A stretch of 64,000 bases of DNA from Paraburkholderia antibiotica. Lineage in GTDB: Bacteria > Pseudomonadota > Gammaproteobacteria > Burkholderiales > Burkholderiaceae. Positions 1 through 9,395 of the stretch are shown piece by piece. The stretch lies in the NCBI RefSeq assembly GCF_012927125.1, contig NZ_JABBFZ010000001.1, forward strand, positions 806,001-870,000, read 5' to 3'. Within the stretch, counting starts at the first letter, position 1. Each line of letters starts with the position of its first letter. The notes beneath the pieces were generated by a model. It saw only the letters and a program-made list of their open reading frames with translations, was not told the DNA's origin and searched no databases. The translations under genes and the position numbers were made by a program.

Positions 1-2
1 TC

Positions 3-3000
3 GCGCTCGGCGCGAACAAGAACGAACTGCGCGCGGCGCTCAACGCGCTCGTGCAGGGCGATAAGTCGGATCAGGTCGTGAGCGGCCAGCAGGTCATCAG
101 CGCGCTCGAAAAGCCGGTGTGGGTATTCAGCGGCATGGGCCCGCAATGGTGGGCGATGGGCCAGGAGCTGTATCGCGACGAGCCGCTGTATCGCGCGGCC
201 GTCGATGCGGCGGACCAGATTTTCCAGCGCATCTCGGGCTTTTCGATTCTCGCCGAAATGCTCAGGAGCGAAGCCGATTCGCAGATCACGAAGACGATCT
301 ACGCGCAGCCGGCCAACTTCATGGTGCAGTGGGGCATCGTCGCGGTGCTGCGCGCGGCCGGCATCGAGCCGGGCGCGGTGGTCGGCCATAGCGTCGGCGA
401 GGTCGCGGCGGCGGCGGTGAGCGGCGCGCTGAGTCTCGAAGACGCATTGCGCGTGAGCTACGAGCGCAGCCGTCTGCAGGCGCTGACCGCCGGCACCGGC
501 AGCATGCTCGCGGTCGGTATCGGCCGTGAAGCGATCGCGCCGTTGCTCGAGCCGTTTGCCGGTCGCGTCGAAATCGCCGCGGCCAACGGGCCGAACACGC
601 TGACGCTGTCGGGCGAAACCGCTGCGATCCAGGCGCTCGCGGCCGAGCTGTCCACGCGCGAAGTGTTCAATCGCGTGCTGAACGTCGAGGTGCCGTACCA
701 CAGCTATCTGATGGAGCCGATTCTCGCCGAGCTGATCGCGTCGCTCGGCACGATCGTTCCGCGCGAGCCGACGCTGCCGGTCTACTCGACCGTCACCGGC
801 CGCCTGATGCAGGGGCCGTCGTTCGGCGCCGAATACTGGGCGCGCAACGTGCGCGAACCGGTCGCATTCGCCGACTCGGTGCAGTCGCTCGTCGACGCGG
901 GCTTCGCGACCTTCGTCGAGGTCGGCCCGCATCCGGTGCTGTCGAGCGCGATGCGCGATTGCGTGAAGGCGCGCGCGAAGGAGATTCGCCTCGTCGAAAC
1001 GCTGCGGCGTAGCGAAGTCGAGCGCACCCGTTTGTATCGCGCGGTGGCTCAGGTGTTCGCAAGCGGTTGCACGATCGACTGGCGCGCGCTGAACGGCGCG
1101 GGCCGCTTCACCGCGCTGCCGAACTATCCGTGGCAGCGCGAGCGTTCGTGGCTCGAAACCGACCGCGCGGTGTATCAGCGTATCAGCCCGACCGACCGGC
1201 CGATGCTCGGCTGCGAGCAATACCCGGCAACGGGCGTGTGGGTCAACGATCTCGAACACGAAGGCCTCGCGTATCTGAAGGATCACATCGTCTCGGGCAC
1301 CGCGATCATGCCGGCTGCCGGCTACGTCGAGACGCTGCTCGAAATGGCCGCGTTGCTGCATCCGGAAGCACCGGGCTGGCGCGTCGAAAACGTCGAGATT
1401 CGCGCGCCGCTGGTGATTGCCGGCGACCGTGCGATCGACTACGTGTCGAGCTACGACCGCGACACGCGCCGTGCGGCGATTCGCAGCGTCGAGAGCGGCA
1501 AGACTGGTGAAGGTCAGTTGCACCTGACGGCGAGCGTCGGCGCGTTGAGCGCGGCCGAAGCACATCGTGTCGATCTGGCCGCGTGGCGTGCCGCGCTGTC
1601 GGTCGAGCAACCGGCGGCCGAGTTCTATCGCCAGCTTGCGCGCATCGGTCTGCAGTACGGCCCGGCTTTCCAGGCGGTCAAGGCGTTGCATCGCGCACCG
1701 CAAGGCGGCCGCGTGCTGGCGCTGATCGAGCGCGACGCATCGCTGCGCAGCGACGGTTATCACGCGCAGCCGGTGATGCTCGACGCGTGCTTCCAGGTGC
1801 TCGTCGGTCTGCTCGGCGATAACGAATCGACGTTCCTGCCGACCGGCTTCAAGGAACTGCGTCTGCTGGCCGCAGCGCTGCCCGCGCGCTACTGGTGCGA
1901 GGCCGTGCAGGTGAAGGTCACGCCGCAACACATCGACGCGGACCTGACGATCGTCGACGACGCCGGCACGGTGCTCGCGGTGATTCGCGGCATGCGCGTG
2001 ACCGCGTCGTCGGCGAAGGTCGCGCGGACCGACAACTTCGGCGATCCGGTCAAGCTGCAGATGGTGCGCTACGAATGGAACGACGCCGGCAGTCTGTCCG
2101 AGCCGAAGCGACTCGGTCACTGGCTGATGGTTGAAGATCCGGCCGCCGCCGCGCTGACAGGTCGCGTCGTCGACGGGCTGGAGGCCTTCGGCGCGCGAGT
2201 CTGTGCGCGCCTGCAGGCGGGCTCGGGCTTTAACGTTGACGGCGTGCGCATCACCGCGCTTGCCGATTCCGCCGACGACATCGCGAAAGCGCTCGCCGCC
2301 GCCGGTCCGCTCGATGGCGTGATCTTCGCGCACGGCGCCCACGCCGCGCTCGACGCGGCCGATCCGACCGCCACCGAAGCCTTGCTGTTCATGCTTGGCG
2401 TTACGAAGCAACTGGCCGCGTTGCCGGTCGCGCAACGACCGCGTGCCTACGTGCTGACGCGCAACGCGGTCAGCGTGGGCGAGGGTGCGGGTCAGGAGGC
2501 TGCAGTCGAGCCCGCGCAAACCGCGCTCAATGGTTTCGCGCGTGTCGCGTTCAACGAAATCGAAGGGATGCGCTTTAGCACCGTCGACATTCCGGCCGCC
2601 GCGAGCGAGGACGATCTCGACGCCGCGATTCTCGAACTGGTGTGCGATGCCGACGAAGACGAAGTCGCAATCCGTCGCGGCCGCCGCTTCTTCAGCCGTC
2701 TGGAAGCGAAGCCGTCGCTCACCGCGCCGCGTATCGAAGCGCGGCCGTTGACCGCCGAGCGCGCGGTGCAGGTGCGCGGCGTCGCCGAGCACGAGGAAAA
2801 GGACAGCGCGGGCAGCGTCAAGCTGATCGAGACGCTGCGCGCGCCGCTCGCGGACGACGACATCGAACTGCGCATCGAACGCGTTGCGTTGACGATGCGG
2901 GCACTGCGCGGCTCGGGCGGCGCAGGTGCCTCGGGTGCCGACACGCTCGACCAGGACTTCGTCGAAGTGCTCGCCACCGTCAATACGGTGGGCGCGAACG

Positions 3001-4922
3001 TCACCGATCTGCGCGTGGGACAGCGCGTCTACGGTCTCGCACCGGCCGATTTCGCGAGCCATATTCGCGGCCCGCGCTCGGCCTTCCATCTGGTCGAGCT
3101 GCCTGACGCGATGCTCGCGAAGGCCGCCTCCGACGCCAGTTCGGCCGCCGCGCTGCTGCTGGTCGCGGTGCGCGAAGCGGTGGCCGAGCGCATCGTCGAG
3201 CAGGCCGATCTGGGCCGCGACGCCCGCGTGCTGGTCACCGACGACGAACTCGGTCTCGCGGTGCACGCAGCACTGCGCCGACGCGATATCGCGGCGACGC
3301 TGTTCGCGAGCCCGACGCGCGCCGCGCATCCGGCCAACCCGGCGGGCAGCAACGTGGTCGCCGCGCTGGCTGCCACGAACGCCGCGCTCGAAAACGCGGT
3401 CGCCGATCTCACCGCGGGCCGCGGCTTCGATGCGATCGTCGCGCCGCTGAACGCCTGGGCCGACAGCTTCGGCTGGCACGCGCTCGCCGCGGGCGGCGTG
3501 CTGATCGATACCGACGCACGCACCCGGCCGTTCACGGTGCCGTCGCAGGCGGCGTCGATCGTACGTGCCGATCTCGCGGTGCTCACGCAACGCGCCGAGC
3601 GTTTCGCGACGGCGCTGCGTCATGCGGTCGAGCGCGCGGGCCACGGCGAATTCACGCCGGCCGACAGCCTGTCGGTGTCGATCGTCGATCTCGCGAGCCG
3701 CAAGCTCGCGCTGCCGGACGCGGACATTCCGCTGATCGTCAGCTTCGACGACGAGCGCACGCCGTTGCAGATGCACGTGCACGAGGCCATCACGTTCCGT
3801 CCGGATGCGAGCTATCTGGTGACGGGCGGCCTCGGCGGCTTCGGTCAGAAGACCGCGCGCTGGCTGGTCGACCATGGCGCGCGTCATCTGGTGCTGGCTG
3901 GTCGTAGCGGTATCGATACGCCGGAGCGCAGCGCGTTCGTCGCCGATCTGCGCGAGCGTGGTGCCCACGTTGCGTTCGTCAAGTGCGATTTCGCGCGGGC
4001 CGGCGAGGTGCAGGATCTGTTCGCGACGCTCGCGAGCGCGGCCGCGCCGCTGCGTGGCGTGTTCCACTCGGCGGCCGTGATCATCGACGAGCCGATCGTC
4101 GAACTCGATCCGGACAATCTGCTCGCGGTGATGCGCAGCAAGGCTGAAAGCGCGCGTCTGCTGCACGAAGCCACGCGCAACCTGGAGCTCGATCACTTCG
4201 TGCTCTATTCGTCGATCGCGAACCTGGTCGGCAATAGCCGTCAGGCGAGCTACGTCGCCGCCAACGGCTTCCTCGACGGTCTCGCATGGCATCGCCGCGC
4301 GCAGGGGCTGCCGGCCACCAGCATCAACTGGGGGGCGATTGCCGATGTCGGCGTGGTCACGCGCGACGAGAAGCTCGAACAGTTCATGCGCTACATGGGG
4401 CTGCGCGGTATGCAGTCGGCCGAAGGCCTGCACTGGCTCGAACGCGCGATGCTGCGCGAAGTCACGCAGCTCGGCATCACGCTGATCACGAGCTGGGCCG
4501 ATTGGGGCCGCTATGAAACGCTGGCCGCGCAGTCGTCGCGCTATGTCGATCTGATTGCCGCCGACACCAGCGCGGACGCCGATCCGGGCGCGGTGCTGCG
4601 CACCGAGCTGGCCGAGGTGCCGGCCGCCGATCGCTTCACGGTGCTCGCGAGCCTCGTGGCGTCGCTGATCGCCGACGAACTGGAGACCGCGCCCGAAGCG
4701 ATTCCGGTCGACCGCCCGATCCTCGATCTCGGCGTCGACTCGCTGATGGCGACCGAAATCCAGTCGCTGCTCAACCGCAATCTCGGCATCAGCGTGTCGG
4801 TGCTGGAGATCCTCGACGACCTGACTGTGCGCGCGATCGTCGACAAGACGCTCACCGCGTTCGGCTGGGGCGAGGCGGGCGGCGCCGGCGAGCCGACGGC
4901 CTCGGCCGCAAAGGTCGCGTGA
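3..4922 (+). CDS. Type I polyketide synthase, 5'-truncated (AT-DH-degenerate ER-KR-ACP)
   Basis: The frame is open to the window edge, so the gene starts upstream; 1,639 residues are visible and a ketosynthase is expected before them. Domains in order: acyltransferase (about 115-1010; GHSVGE with the serine at 390-392, and VPYHS in place of the usual HAFH/YASH specificity motif); dehydratase (about 1195-2010; HxxxGxxxxP with His at 1284-1286, second catalytic Asp at 1782-1784); a linker resembling a structural KR subdomain (about 2050-2700); an MDR-fold enoylreductase (about 2750-3560) whose nucleotide-binding loop near 3228 lacks the usual GGVG motif; ketoreductase (TGGLGGFG at 3822-3845, Ser 4209-4214, Tyr 4251-4253); and ACP (DSL serine at 4740-4742). 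No thioesterase follows. The next gene, an alpha-oxoamine synthase, is the likely release enzyme. The domain calls are firm; the product is inference. Confidence 0.93.
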   Translation, partial: ALGANKNELRAALNALVQGDKSDQVVSGQQVISALEKPVWVFSGMGPQWWAMGQELYRDEPLYRAAVDAADQIFQRISGFSILAEMLRSEADSQITKTIYAQPANFMVQWGIVAVLRAAGIEPGAVVGHSVGEVAAAAVSGALSLEDALRVSYERSRLQALTAGTGSMLAVGIGREAIAPLLEPFAGRVEIAAANGPNTLTLSGETAAIQALAAELSTREVFNRVLNVEVPYHSYLMEPILAELIASLGTIVPREPTLPVYSTVTGRLMQGPSFGAEYWARNVREPVAFADSVQSLVDAGFATFVEVGPHPVLSSAMRDCVKARAKEIRLVETLRRSEVERTRLYRAVAQVFASGCTIDWRALNGAGRFTALPNYPWQRERSWLETDRAVYQRISPTDRPMLGCEQYPATGVWVNDLEHEGLAYLKDHIVSGTAIMPAAGYVETLLEMAALLHPEAPGWRVENVEIRAPLVIAGDRAIDYVSSYDRDTRRAAIRSVESGKTGEGQLHLTASVGALSAAEAHRVDLAAWRAALSVEQPAAEFYRQLARIGLQYGPAFQAVKALHRAPQGGRVLALIERDASLRSDGYHAQPVMLDACFQVLVGLLGDNESTFLPTGFKELRLLAAALPARYWCEAVQVKVTPQHIDADLTIVDDAGTVLAVIRGMRVTASSAKVARTDNFGDPVKLQMVRYEWNDAGSLSEPKRLGHWLMVEDPAAAALTGRVVDGLEAFGARVCARLQAGSGFNVDGVRITALADSADDIAKALAAAGPLDGVIFAHGAHAALDAADPTATEALLFMLGVTKQLAALPVAQRPRAYVLTRNAVSVGEGAGQEAAVEPAQTALNGFARVAFNEIEGMRFSTVDIPAAASEDDLDAAILELVCDADEDEVAIRRGRRFFSRLEAKPSLTAPRIEARPLTAERAVQVRGVAEHEEKDSAGSVKLIETLRAPLADDDIELRIERVALTMRALRGSGGAGASGADTLDQDFVEVLATVNTVGANVTDLRVGQRVYGLAPADFASHIRGPRSAFHLVELPDAMLAKAASDASSAAALLLVAVREAVAERIVEQADLGRDARVLVTDDELGLAVHAALRRRDIAATLFASPTRAAHPANPAGSNVVAALAATNAALENAVADLTAGRGFDAIVAPLNAWADSFGWHALAAGGVLIDTDARTRPFTVPSQAASIVRADLAVLTQRAERFATALRHAVERAGHGEFTPADSLSVSIVDLASRKLALPDADIPLIVSFDDERTPLQMHVHEAITFRPDASYLVTGGLGGFGQKTARWLVDHGARHLVLAGRSGIDTPERSAFVADLRERGAHVAFVKCDFARAGEVQDLFATLASAAAPLRGVFHSAAVIIDEPIVELDPDNLLAVMRSKAESARLLHEATRNLELDHFVLYSSIANLVGNSRQASYVAANGFLDGLAWHRRAQGLPATSINWGAIADVGVVTRDEKLEQFMRYMGLRGMQSAEGLHWLERAMLREVTQLGITLITSWADWGRYETLAAQSSRYVDLIAADTSADADPGAVLRTELAEVPAADRFTVLASLVASLIADELETAPEAIPVDRPILDLGVDSLMATEIQSLLNRNLGISVSVLEILDDLTVRAIVDKTLTAFGWGEAGGAGEPTASAAKVA

Positions 4923-4965
4923 TGCGGATGCAGGCTTACGTCAACACCATCAAGGAGATTTGCCG

Positions 4966-6321
4966 ATGAGTTCCATCTCGCACATCGAACGTCTACGCGC
5001 GAAGCTGCTCGGCAAGACCGGCACCGGCGACGCCGCCACGGCCGGCGGCGACGCGCCCGCGCCGCGTGCCGCCGCGGCGAAGGTCGCGGTCGGCCCGGAG
5101 CACTACGACTTCGCGCGCTTCCCCGAACTGCGCGAGTACACCAATACGCGCTGGTACTACGACAAGCAGGGCTACGAGTGGAACATGTTCCGCGAGCACG
5201 TCGGGCTGGTCAGCGCCGAGGTCGAGGTTGCCGGACGGAAGATGATCAACTTCTCTTCGTACAACTACCTGAACCTGTCGGGCGACCCGCGCGTGCAGGC
5301 GGCCGCGAAACAGGCGATCGACAGCTACGGCACCTCGACCGGTTCGGGCCGCATCATCATGGGCGAGATTCCGGTGTTCGGCGAGTTCGAGCGCGAACTC
5401 GCGGAGATGCTCGGCGTCGAGGATGCGGTGCTCGGCGTCAGCGGCTACGGCACCAACGTCGCGGCGATCGGTTATATCGCGCGTAAGCAGGATCTCGTGC
5501 TGTACGACGAGCTCGTGCACAACAGCATGCTGGTTGGCGCGAAGCTGAGCGGCGCGCGCCGCTTCGCATTCGCGCACAACGATTGCGACGCGCTGGAGCG
5601 CTTGCTCGCCGAGCATCGCGGCAGCTACGAGCGCGTGCTGATCCTCACCGAGGGCGTCTTCAGCATGGACGGCGATATCCCCGATATCCCGCGGCTGATC
5701 GACATCAAGAAGCGCTATCACGCGCTGCTGATGGTCGACGAAGCGCATTCGATGGGCGTGATCGGGCCGCGCGGGCGCGGCGTGGTCGATCACTTCGGGC
5801 TCGACCCGGCGGACATCGACATTCACTACGCGTCGATGAGCAAGGCGTTTGCGACGGTCGGCGGCTATATCGCCGGGCGCCGCGAGCTGATCACGATGCT
5901 CAAGCACTACGCGCCGGGGCTCGGGCTCTATATCGCGTCGCCGATGCCGGCTAACGCGGCGGCCGGACTCGCCGCGCTGCGCATCATGCGCGACGAGCCG
6001 GAGCGTGCGCGTCGGGTGATCGACAGCTCGAACTACTTCCGCGAGCAGGCGCGCGCGGCCGGTCTCGATACCGGCTTCAGCGAAGGCTCGGCGGTGATTC
6101 CGGTGATGTTGCCGGACGGCGAGAAGGCACTCTGGATGGCCGCGCGCATGTTCGACAACAACGTGTTCACGTTCCCGATGATCTTCCCGGTCGTGCCGCG
6201 CGATGCCGCGCGTCTGCGCTTCTTCATCAACTCGGCGCATACGCGCGAGCACATCGACCGCACGATCCGCCTGCTGGTCGAACTGAAGGCCGCGGCGCCG
6301 GCGAGCAGGGGGCTCTTTTGA
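4966..6321 (+). CDS. Alpha-oxoamine synthase (AONS/serine palmitoyltransferase-like, PLP-dependent)
   Basis: 451 residues from ATG 4966, which sits 8 bases after AAGGAG (4952-4957). It belongs to the fold-type I PLP family that condenses an acyl thioester with an amino acid, with loss of CO2. Conserved positions are present: His185 (in LVHNS), Asp258 and His261 (in DEAHSMG), and the PLP lysine Lys293 (in SMSKAF). Their spacing parallels E. coli BioF but is shifted by about 50 residues because of an N-terminal extension: a short predicted helix (ISHIERLRAKLLG) then an Ala/Pro-rich linker, possibly an ACP-docking element. The gene begins 43 bases after the PKS stop, so it most likely off-loads the PKS chain as an alpha-amino ketone. 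A biotin role is unlikely in this context. The amino-acid co-substrate cannot be read from the sequence. RkpG of rhizobia is a comparable partner of a PKS-like protein. Confidence 0.9.
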   Translation: MSSISHIERLRAKLLGKTGTGDAATAGGDAPAPRAAAAKVAVGPEHYDFARFPELREYTNTRWYYDKQGYEWNMFREHVGLVSAEVEVAGRKMINFSSYNYLNLSGDPRVQAAAKQAIDSYGTSTGSGRIIMGEIPVFGEFERELAEMLGVEDAVLGVSGYGTNVAAIGYIARKQDLVLYDELVHNSMLVGAKLSGARRFAFAHNDCDALERLLAEHRGSYERVLILTEGVFSMDGDIPDIPRLIDIKKRYHALLMVDEAHSMGVIGPRGRGVVDHFGLDPADIDIHYASMSKAFATVGGYIAGRRELITMLKHYAPGLGLYIASPMPANAAAGLAALRIMRDEPERARRVIDSSNYFREQARAAGLDTGFSEGSAVIPVMLPDGEKALWMAARMFDNNVFTFPMIFPVVPRDAARLRFFINSAHTREHIDRTIRLLVELKAAAPASRGLF

Positions 6322-7328
6322 AGCAGATCCGCATTGACGGCTTCGGGCCGCCGGCGCAGGTCGCGCGCTGCTGCGAGGTCGCGGCGCCCGGCGCGCCGTC
6401 CGCGTGGGAGGTGCTGGTCGACGTCGAAGCGTGCGCGGTGAATCTCGCCGATCTCGCGCGGATCGCCGGTCGCTACGGCGAGTTGCCGAAGCTGCCGGCG
6501 ACGCCGGGCCTCGAAGCGGCGGGGCGCATCGCCGCGTGTGGCGCGTCGGTGCGCGATCTCGCGGTCGGCGACCGGGTGATCCTGATCGCCAACGACAACT
6601 GGTGCCAGCAGCGGCGGGTGCCGGCGTCGCTGGTGTTCAAGGTCGCGCCGGAGCTCGACCCGCTGCAACTGGTGACGCTGAAGGTCGGCGCGTGCACCGC
6701 GCTCGAACTGGTGCGCCGCGAGGCGGCGCTCGAACGCGGCGGCTGGATCGTGCAGACCGCGCCGCTGTCGAGCGTCGGTCGCGCGGTGATGCAGATCGCG
6801 CGCCACGAAGGCTTGCGCACGCTGAACATCGTGCGCCGGCCCGACGCGATCGAACAGGTGCTGGCGGCGGGCGGCGACGTCGCGCTCGAAGACGGACCGG
6901 AACTCGCGCAGGCCGCGCGCGCGGCGACCGGCGGCGCGCCGCTTCCGATCGCATTCGACGCGGTCGGCGGCGACGGCGTCGCGCGGGTCGCGGCGCTGCT
7001 CGACGCGGGCGGCACGATCGTCAACTACGGGATGTTGTCGGGCCGGCCGATCCAGTTCGCGTGCGACGACGCGATTTTCCGCGGCATCAGCGTGAAGGGC
7101 TTCTGGCTCACGAAGCTGCTGTCGCGGATGACGCATGCGCAACGCGACGCGCTGATCGCCGAGGCGGTCGAACTCGTGCGCGCGGGCGTGCTGCATACCG
7201 AGGTCGCCGCGACCTATCCGCTCGACGCGATCGGCAAGGCGTTGCGTCATGCGGAGGAAGCGGGGCGGCAGGGCAAGGTGTATCTGCTGCCGAACGGTGC
7301 GCCGGCTTCGGTGGCCGCGTCCGTTTAA
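6318..7328 (+). CDS. MECR/ETR-type 2-enoyl thioester reductase (MDR superfamily)
   Basis: 336 residues, TTG start at 6318 overlapping the previous stop (TTGA), with a purine-rich GCAGGGGG just upstream; translational coupling is likely. The N-terminal part has NLADLARIAGRYGELP, matching the substrate-side motif of mitochondrial-type enoyl reductases including the catalytic tyrosine (GRYG). The cofactor loop QTAPLSSVGRAVMQIA followed by LRTLNIVRR resembles the MECR NADPH site, and SVKGFWL near the C-terminus also fits. No zinc-binding cysteine cluster is seen, so it is not a classical alcohol dehydrogenase. It probably reduces the enoyl intermediates that the damaged in-line ER of the PKS cannot, acting in trans. 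A general quinone oxidoreductase is the main alternative. Confidence 0.82.
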   Translation: MKQIRIDGFGPPAQVARCCEVAAPGAPSAWEVLVDVEACAVNLADLARIAGRYGELPKLPATPGLEAAGRIAACGASVRDLAVGDRVILIANDNWCQQRRVPASLVFKVAPELDPLQLVTLKVGACTALELVRREAALERGGWIVQTAPLSSVGRAVMQIARHEGLRTLNIVRRPDAIEQVLAAGGDVALEDGPELAQAARAATGGAPLPIAFDAVGGDGVARVAALLDAGGTIVNYGMLSGRPIQFACDDAIFRGISVKGFWLTKLLSRMTHAQRDALIAEAVELVRAGVLHTEVAATYPLDAIGKALRHAEEAGRQGKVYLLPNGAPASVAASV

Positions 7329-7388
7329 CCGCGCCTGGGTCAGTCCACTGACGACCCCGCGCCACTTCATCAAACAATCAGGATATCT

Positions 7389-8126
7389 ATGAGAACCGAT
7401 TTGCAGGAGCCCGCGTTGCCGCACGTGGAGGACCCACCTTTCGCGCCGACGCACGCGAGCGTCGTGCGGCTGAAGGGCGTCAGCCGGACCTATGGCGAGG
7501 TGCACGCGCTGGCCGCCATCGATCTCGACGTCGCGGCGGGCGAGATGCTCGCGATCGTCGGGCCGTCCGGCAGCGGCAAGACCACGCTGCTGAATCTGAT
7601 CGGCCTGCTCGACAAACCATCGACGGGCGAGATCGAAGTGCTCGGCGAGCCGACCTCGCGTCTCACGTCGACCGGTTACGCACGACGCCGCCAGGAATTG
7701 ATCGGCTTCGTGTTCCAGAGCTACAACCTGATCCCGGTGCTGAGCGCGCTCGACAACGTGCTGTTGCCGCTGCGCCTCGCCGGCCGCACGAGCGCCGCGC
7801 AGAGCGCGCGGGCTCGTGAGCTGCTCGACGAAGTCGGCCTCGGCGGCCATCACCACAAGCGTCCCGAGCAGATGAGCGGCGGCCAGCGGCAGCGCGTCGC
7901 GATCGCGCGTGCGCTGATCGCGCAACCGCAACTGGTGATCGCCGACGAACCGACCGCGAGCCTCGACAGCGAAAACACCCACGCGGCGATGCAGCTGTTC
8001 CAGCGCCTGAACCGCACGCACGGCGTGACTTTCGTGTTCTCGACGCACGACGAGCGCGCGTTGCGCTATATGACCCGGTGCGTGCGTCTGAGCGACGGCC
8101 AGCTTCCCGCAGGAGATTCCCACTGA
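7389..8126 (+). CDS. LolD/MacB-like ABC transporter ATPase
   Basis: 245 residues. Walker A GPSGSGKTT (about residues 57-65), Q-loop FVFQSYNLIP, signature MSGGQRQR, Walker B LVIADEPTASLD and H-loop STHDERA are all intact, so it should hydrolyse ATP. The sequence between Walker A and signature (NLIPVLSALDNVLLPLRLAGR) is typical of the type VII (LolD/FtsE/MacB) subfamily, which powers extraction of lipids or lipoproteins from the inner membrane rather than pumping across it. It overlaps its permease partner by one base. AGGA at 7380 precedes ATG 7389. Together with the next three genes it appears to form the export arm of the PKS locus. Confidence 0.92.
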   Translation: MRTDLQEPALPHVEDPPFAPTHASVVRLKGVSRTYGEVHALAAIDLDVAAGEMLAIVGPSGSGKTTLLNLIGLLDKPSTGEIEVLGEPTSRLTSTGYARRRQELIGFVFQSYNLIPVLSALDNVLLPLRLAGRTSAAQSARARELLDEVGLGGHHHKRPEQMSGGQRQRVAIARALIAQPQLVIADEPTASLDSENTHAAMQLFQRLNRTHGVTFVFSTHDERALRYMTRCVRLSDGQLPAGDSH

Positions 8127-9352
8127 TGCACGCGCTCCTTCTCGCACTCAAGAACGTATTTCGCAATCGCCGCCGCAGCTTCGTCACGCTCGCGGCGATC
8201 GCGTTCGGCCTGACCGCGATCAATCTGTTCAGCGGCTACATTTCCAACGTCTACAGCGGGCTCGAACAGCAGGCAGTGATGGGCGAACGTCTCGGACACC
8301 TGACGATCTTCCGGCGCGGCTTCCTGCTCGAAGGCAAGCTCGATCCGAAGCGCTATCTGTTCTCGCCGGACGACACTCGCAAGATCGAAGCGCTGATCCA
8401 CAGCGAACCGGGCGCGAAGCTGGTGTCGCCGCGGCTGTCGCTGAACGGGCTGATCTCGAACGGCGAAGCATCGACGATCTTCATCGGCGAAGGCATCGTG
8501 CCGCAGCATAACGACATGCTCGGCGCCGGCGAAGCCGACGACGCGGGCGGCCGTCTCGATCCGAAGCACGACGCGGGCGTCGCGGTGTCGTCGGATCTCG
8601 CGAAGCTGCTGAACCTGAAGAAGGGCGATACGTTCAGCCTGCTCGCCTCGACGATGGACGGCCAGGCGAACGCGGTGGACGCGGACGTGGTCGACATCTT
8701 CAACACCGGCAGCGCCGGCACCAACGACAAGTACGTGCTCACCACGCTCGCGCTCGCGCAGACGCTGATGAACACGCAGTCGGTGGAACGCTTCGTCGTG
8801 CTGCTCGACGATGCCCGGCTGACCGACCAGGTGCGCAACGATCTCGCGCGCAAGCTGGCCGACGCGGGTTTCGGCGTCGAGATCAAGACGTGGCAGGAAC
8901 TCTCGAGCTTCTACACCCAGGTCCGTCAGCTGTTCGACATGATCTTCTCGTTCATCGCGAGCATCGTGCTGGTGATTTCGGCGATGAGCGTCGCGAACAC
9001 GATGTCGATGGCGGTGGTCGAACGTACCCGCGAAATCGGCACGCTGCGCGCGCTCGGGCTGACGAACGCGGGCGTGGTCAAGCTGTTCTCGCTCGAAGGG
9101 CTGTGGATCGCGCTGCTCGGCTGCGTGGCCGGCTTCGTGATTACCGTGATCGCGGCGTTGGCGATCAACGCGTCGGGGATCGGTTATATCCCGCCGAATT
9201 CGTCGTATCGCGTGTTGCTGCAGGTCGATCTCGACTGGCTGCGCATGACGGCGATCGCGCTCGCGGTGATCTTTTTCGCGGTGCTGTGCGCGGCCTGGCC
9301 GGCCTGGCGCGCAACCCGCATCGAGGTGGTCGACGCATTGAGTTTCGTCTGA
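8126..9352 (+). CDS. FtsX/LolC-type ABC transporter permease
   Basis: 408 residues from ATG 8126, which overlaps the ATPase stop (TGATG) and follows AGGAG at 8111-8115. Topology is that of MacB/LolC proteins: one membrane segment at about residues 18-40, a large periplasmic domain (about 45-275), then three C-terminal segments beginning near IFSFIASIVLVISAMSV. The coupling motif VVERTREIGTLRALGLT follows the second segment, as usual for FtsX-type permeases. It pairs with the ATPase just upstream; only one permease is present, so it probably works as a homodimer. Its cargo is inferred to be the lipid made by the upstream enzymes. Confidence 0.9.
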   Translation: MHALLLALKNVFRNRRRSFVTLAAIAFGLTAINLFSGYISNVYSGLEQQAVMGERLGHLTIFRRGFLLEGKLDPKRYLFSPDDTRKIEALIHSEPGAKLVSPRLSLNGLISNGEASTIFIGEGIVPQHNDMLGAGEADDAGGRLDPKHDAGVAVSSDLAKLLNLKKGDTFSLLASTMDGQANAVDADVVDIFNTGSAGTNDKYVLTTLALAQTLMNTQSVERFVVLLDDARLTDQVRNDLARKLADAGFGVEIKTWQELSSFYTQVRQLFDMIFSFIASIVLVISAMSVANTMSMAVVERTREIGTLRALGLTNAGVVKLFSLEGLWIALLGCVAGFVITVIAALAINASGIGYIPPNSSYRVLLQVDLDWLRMTAIALAVIFFAVLCAAWPAWRATRIEVVDALSFV

Positions 9353-9395
9353 CGGTCGATCGATGTTTCCTTTTTCTTTGTCAGGTATCCAGAAC

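Noticed and set aside
4966..6321. Biotin synthesis gene bioF.
   Set aside because: Catalytic residues match the wider family, but the N-terminal extension, PKS context and absence of other bio genes argue for a secondary role.
6033..8147. Long minus-strand open frame (704 codons) opposite the oxoamine synthase, reductase and ATPase.
   Set aside because: Antisense to three recognised genes, Arg/His/Gln-rich, no ribosome-binding site.
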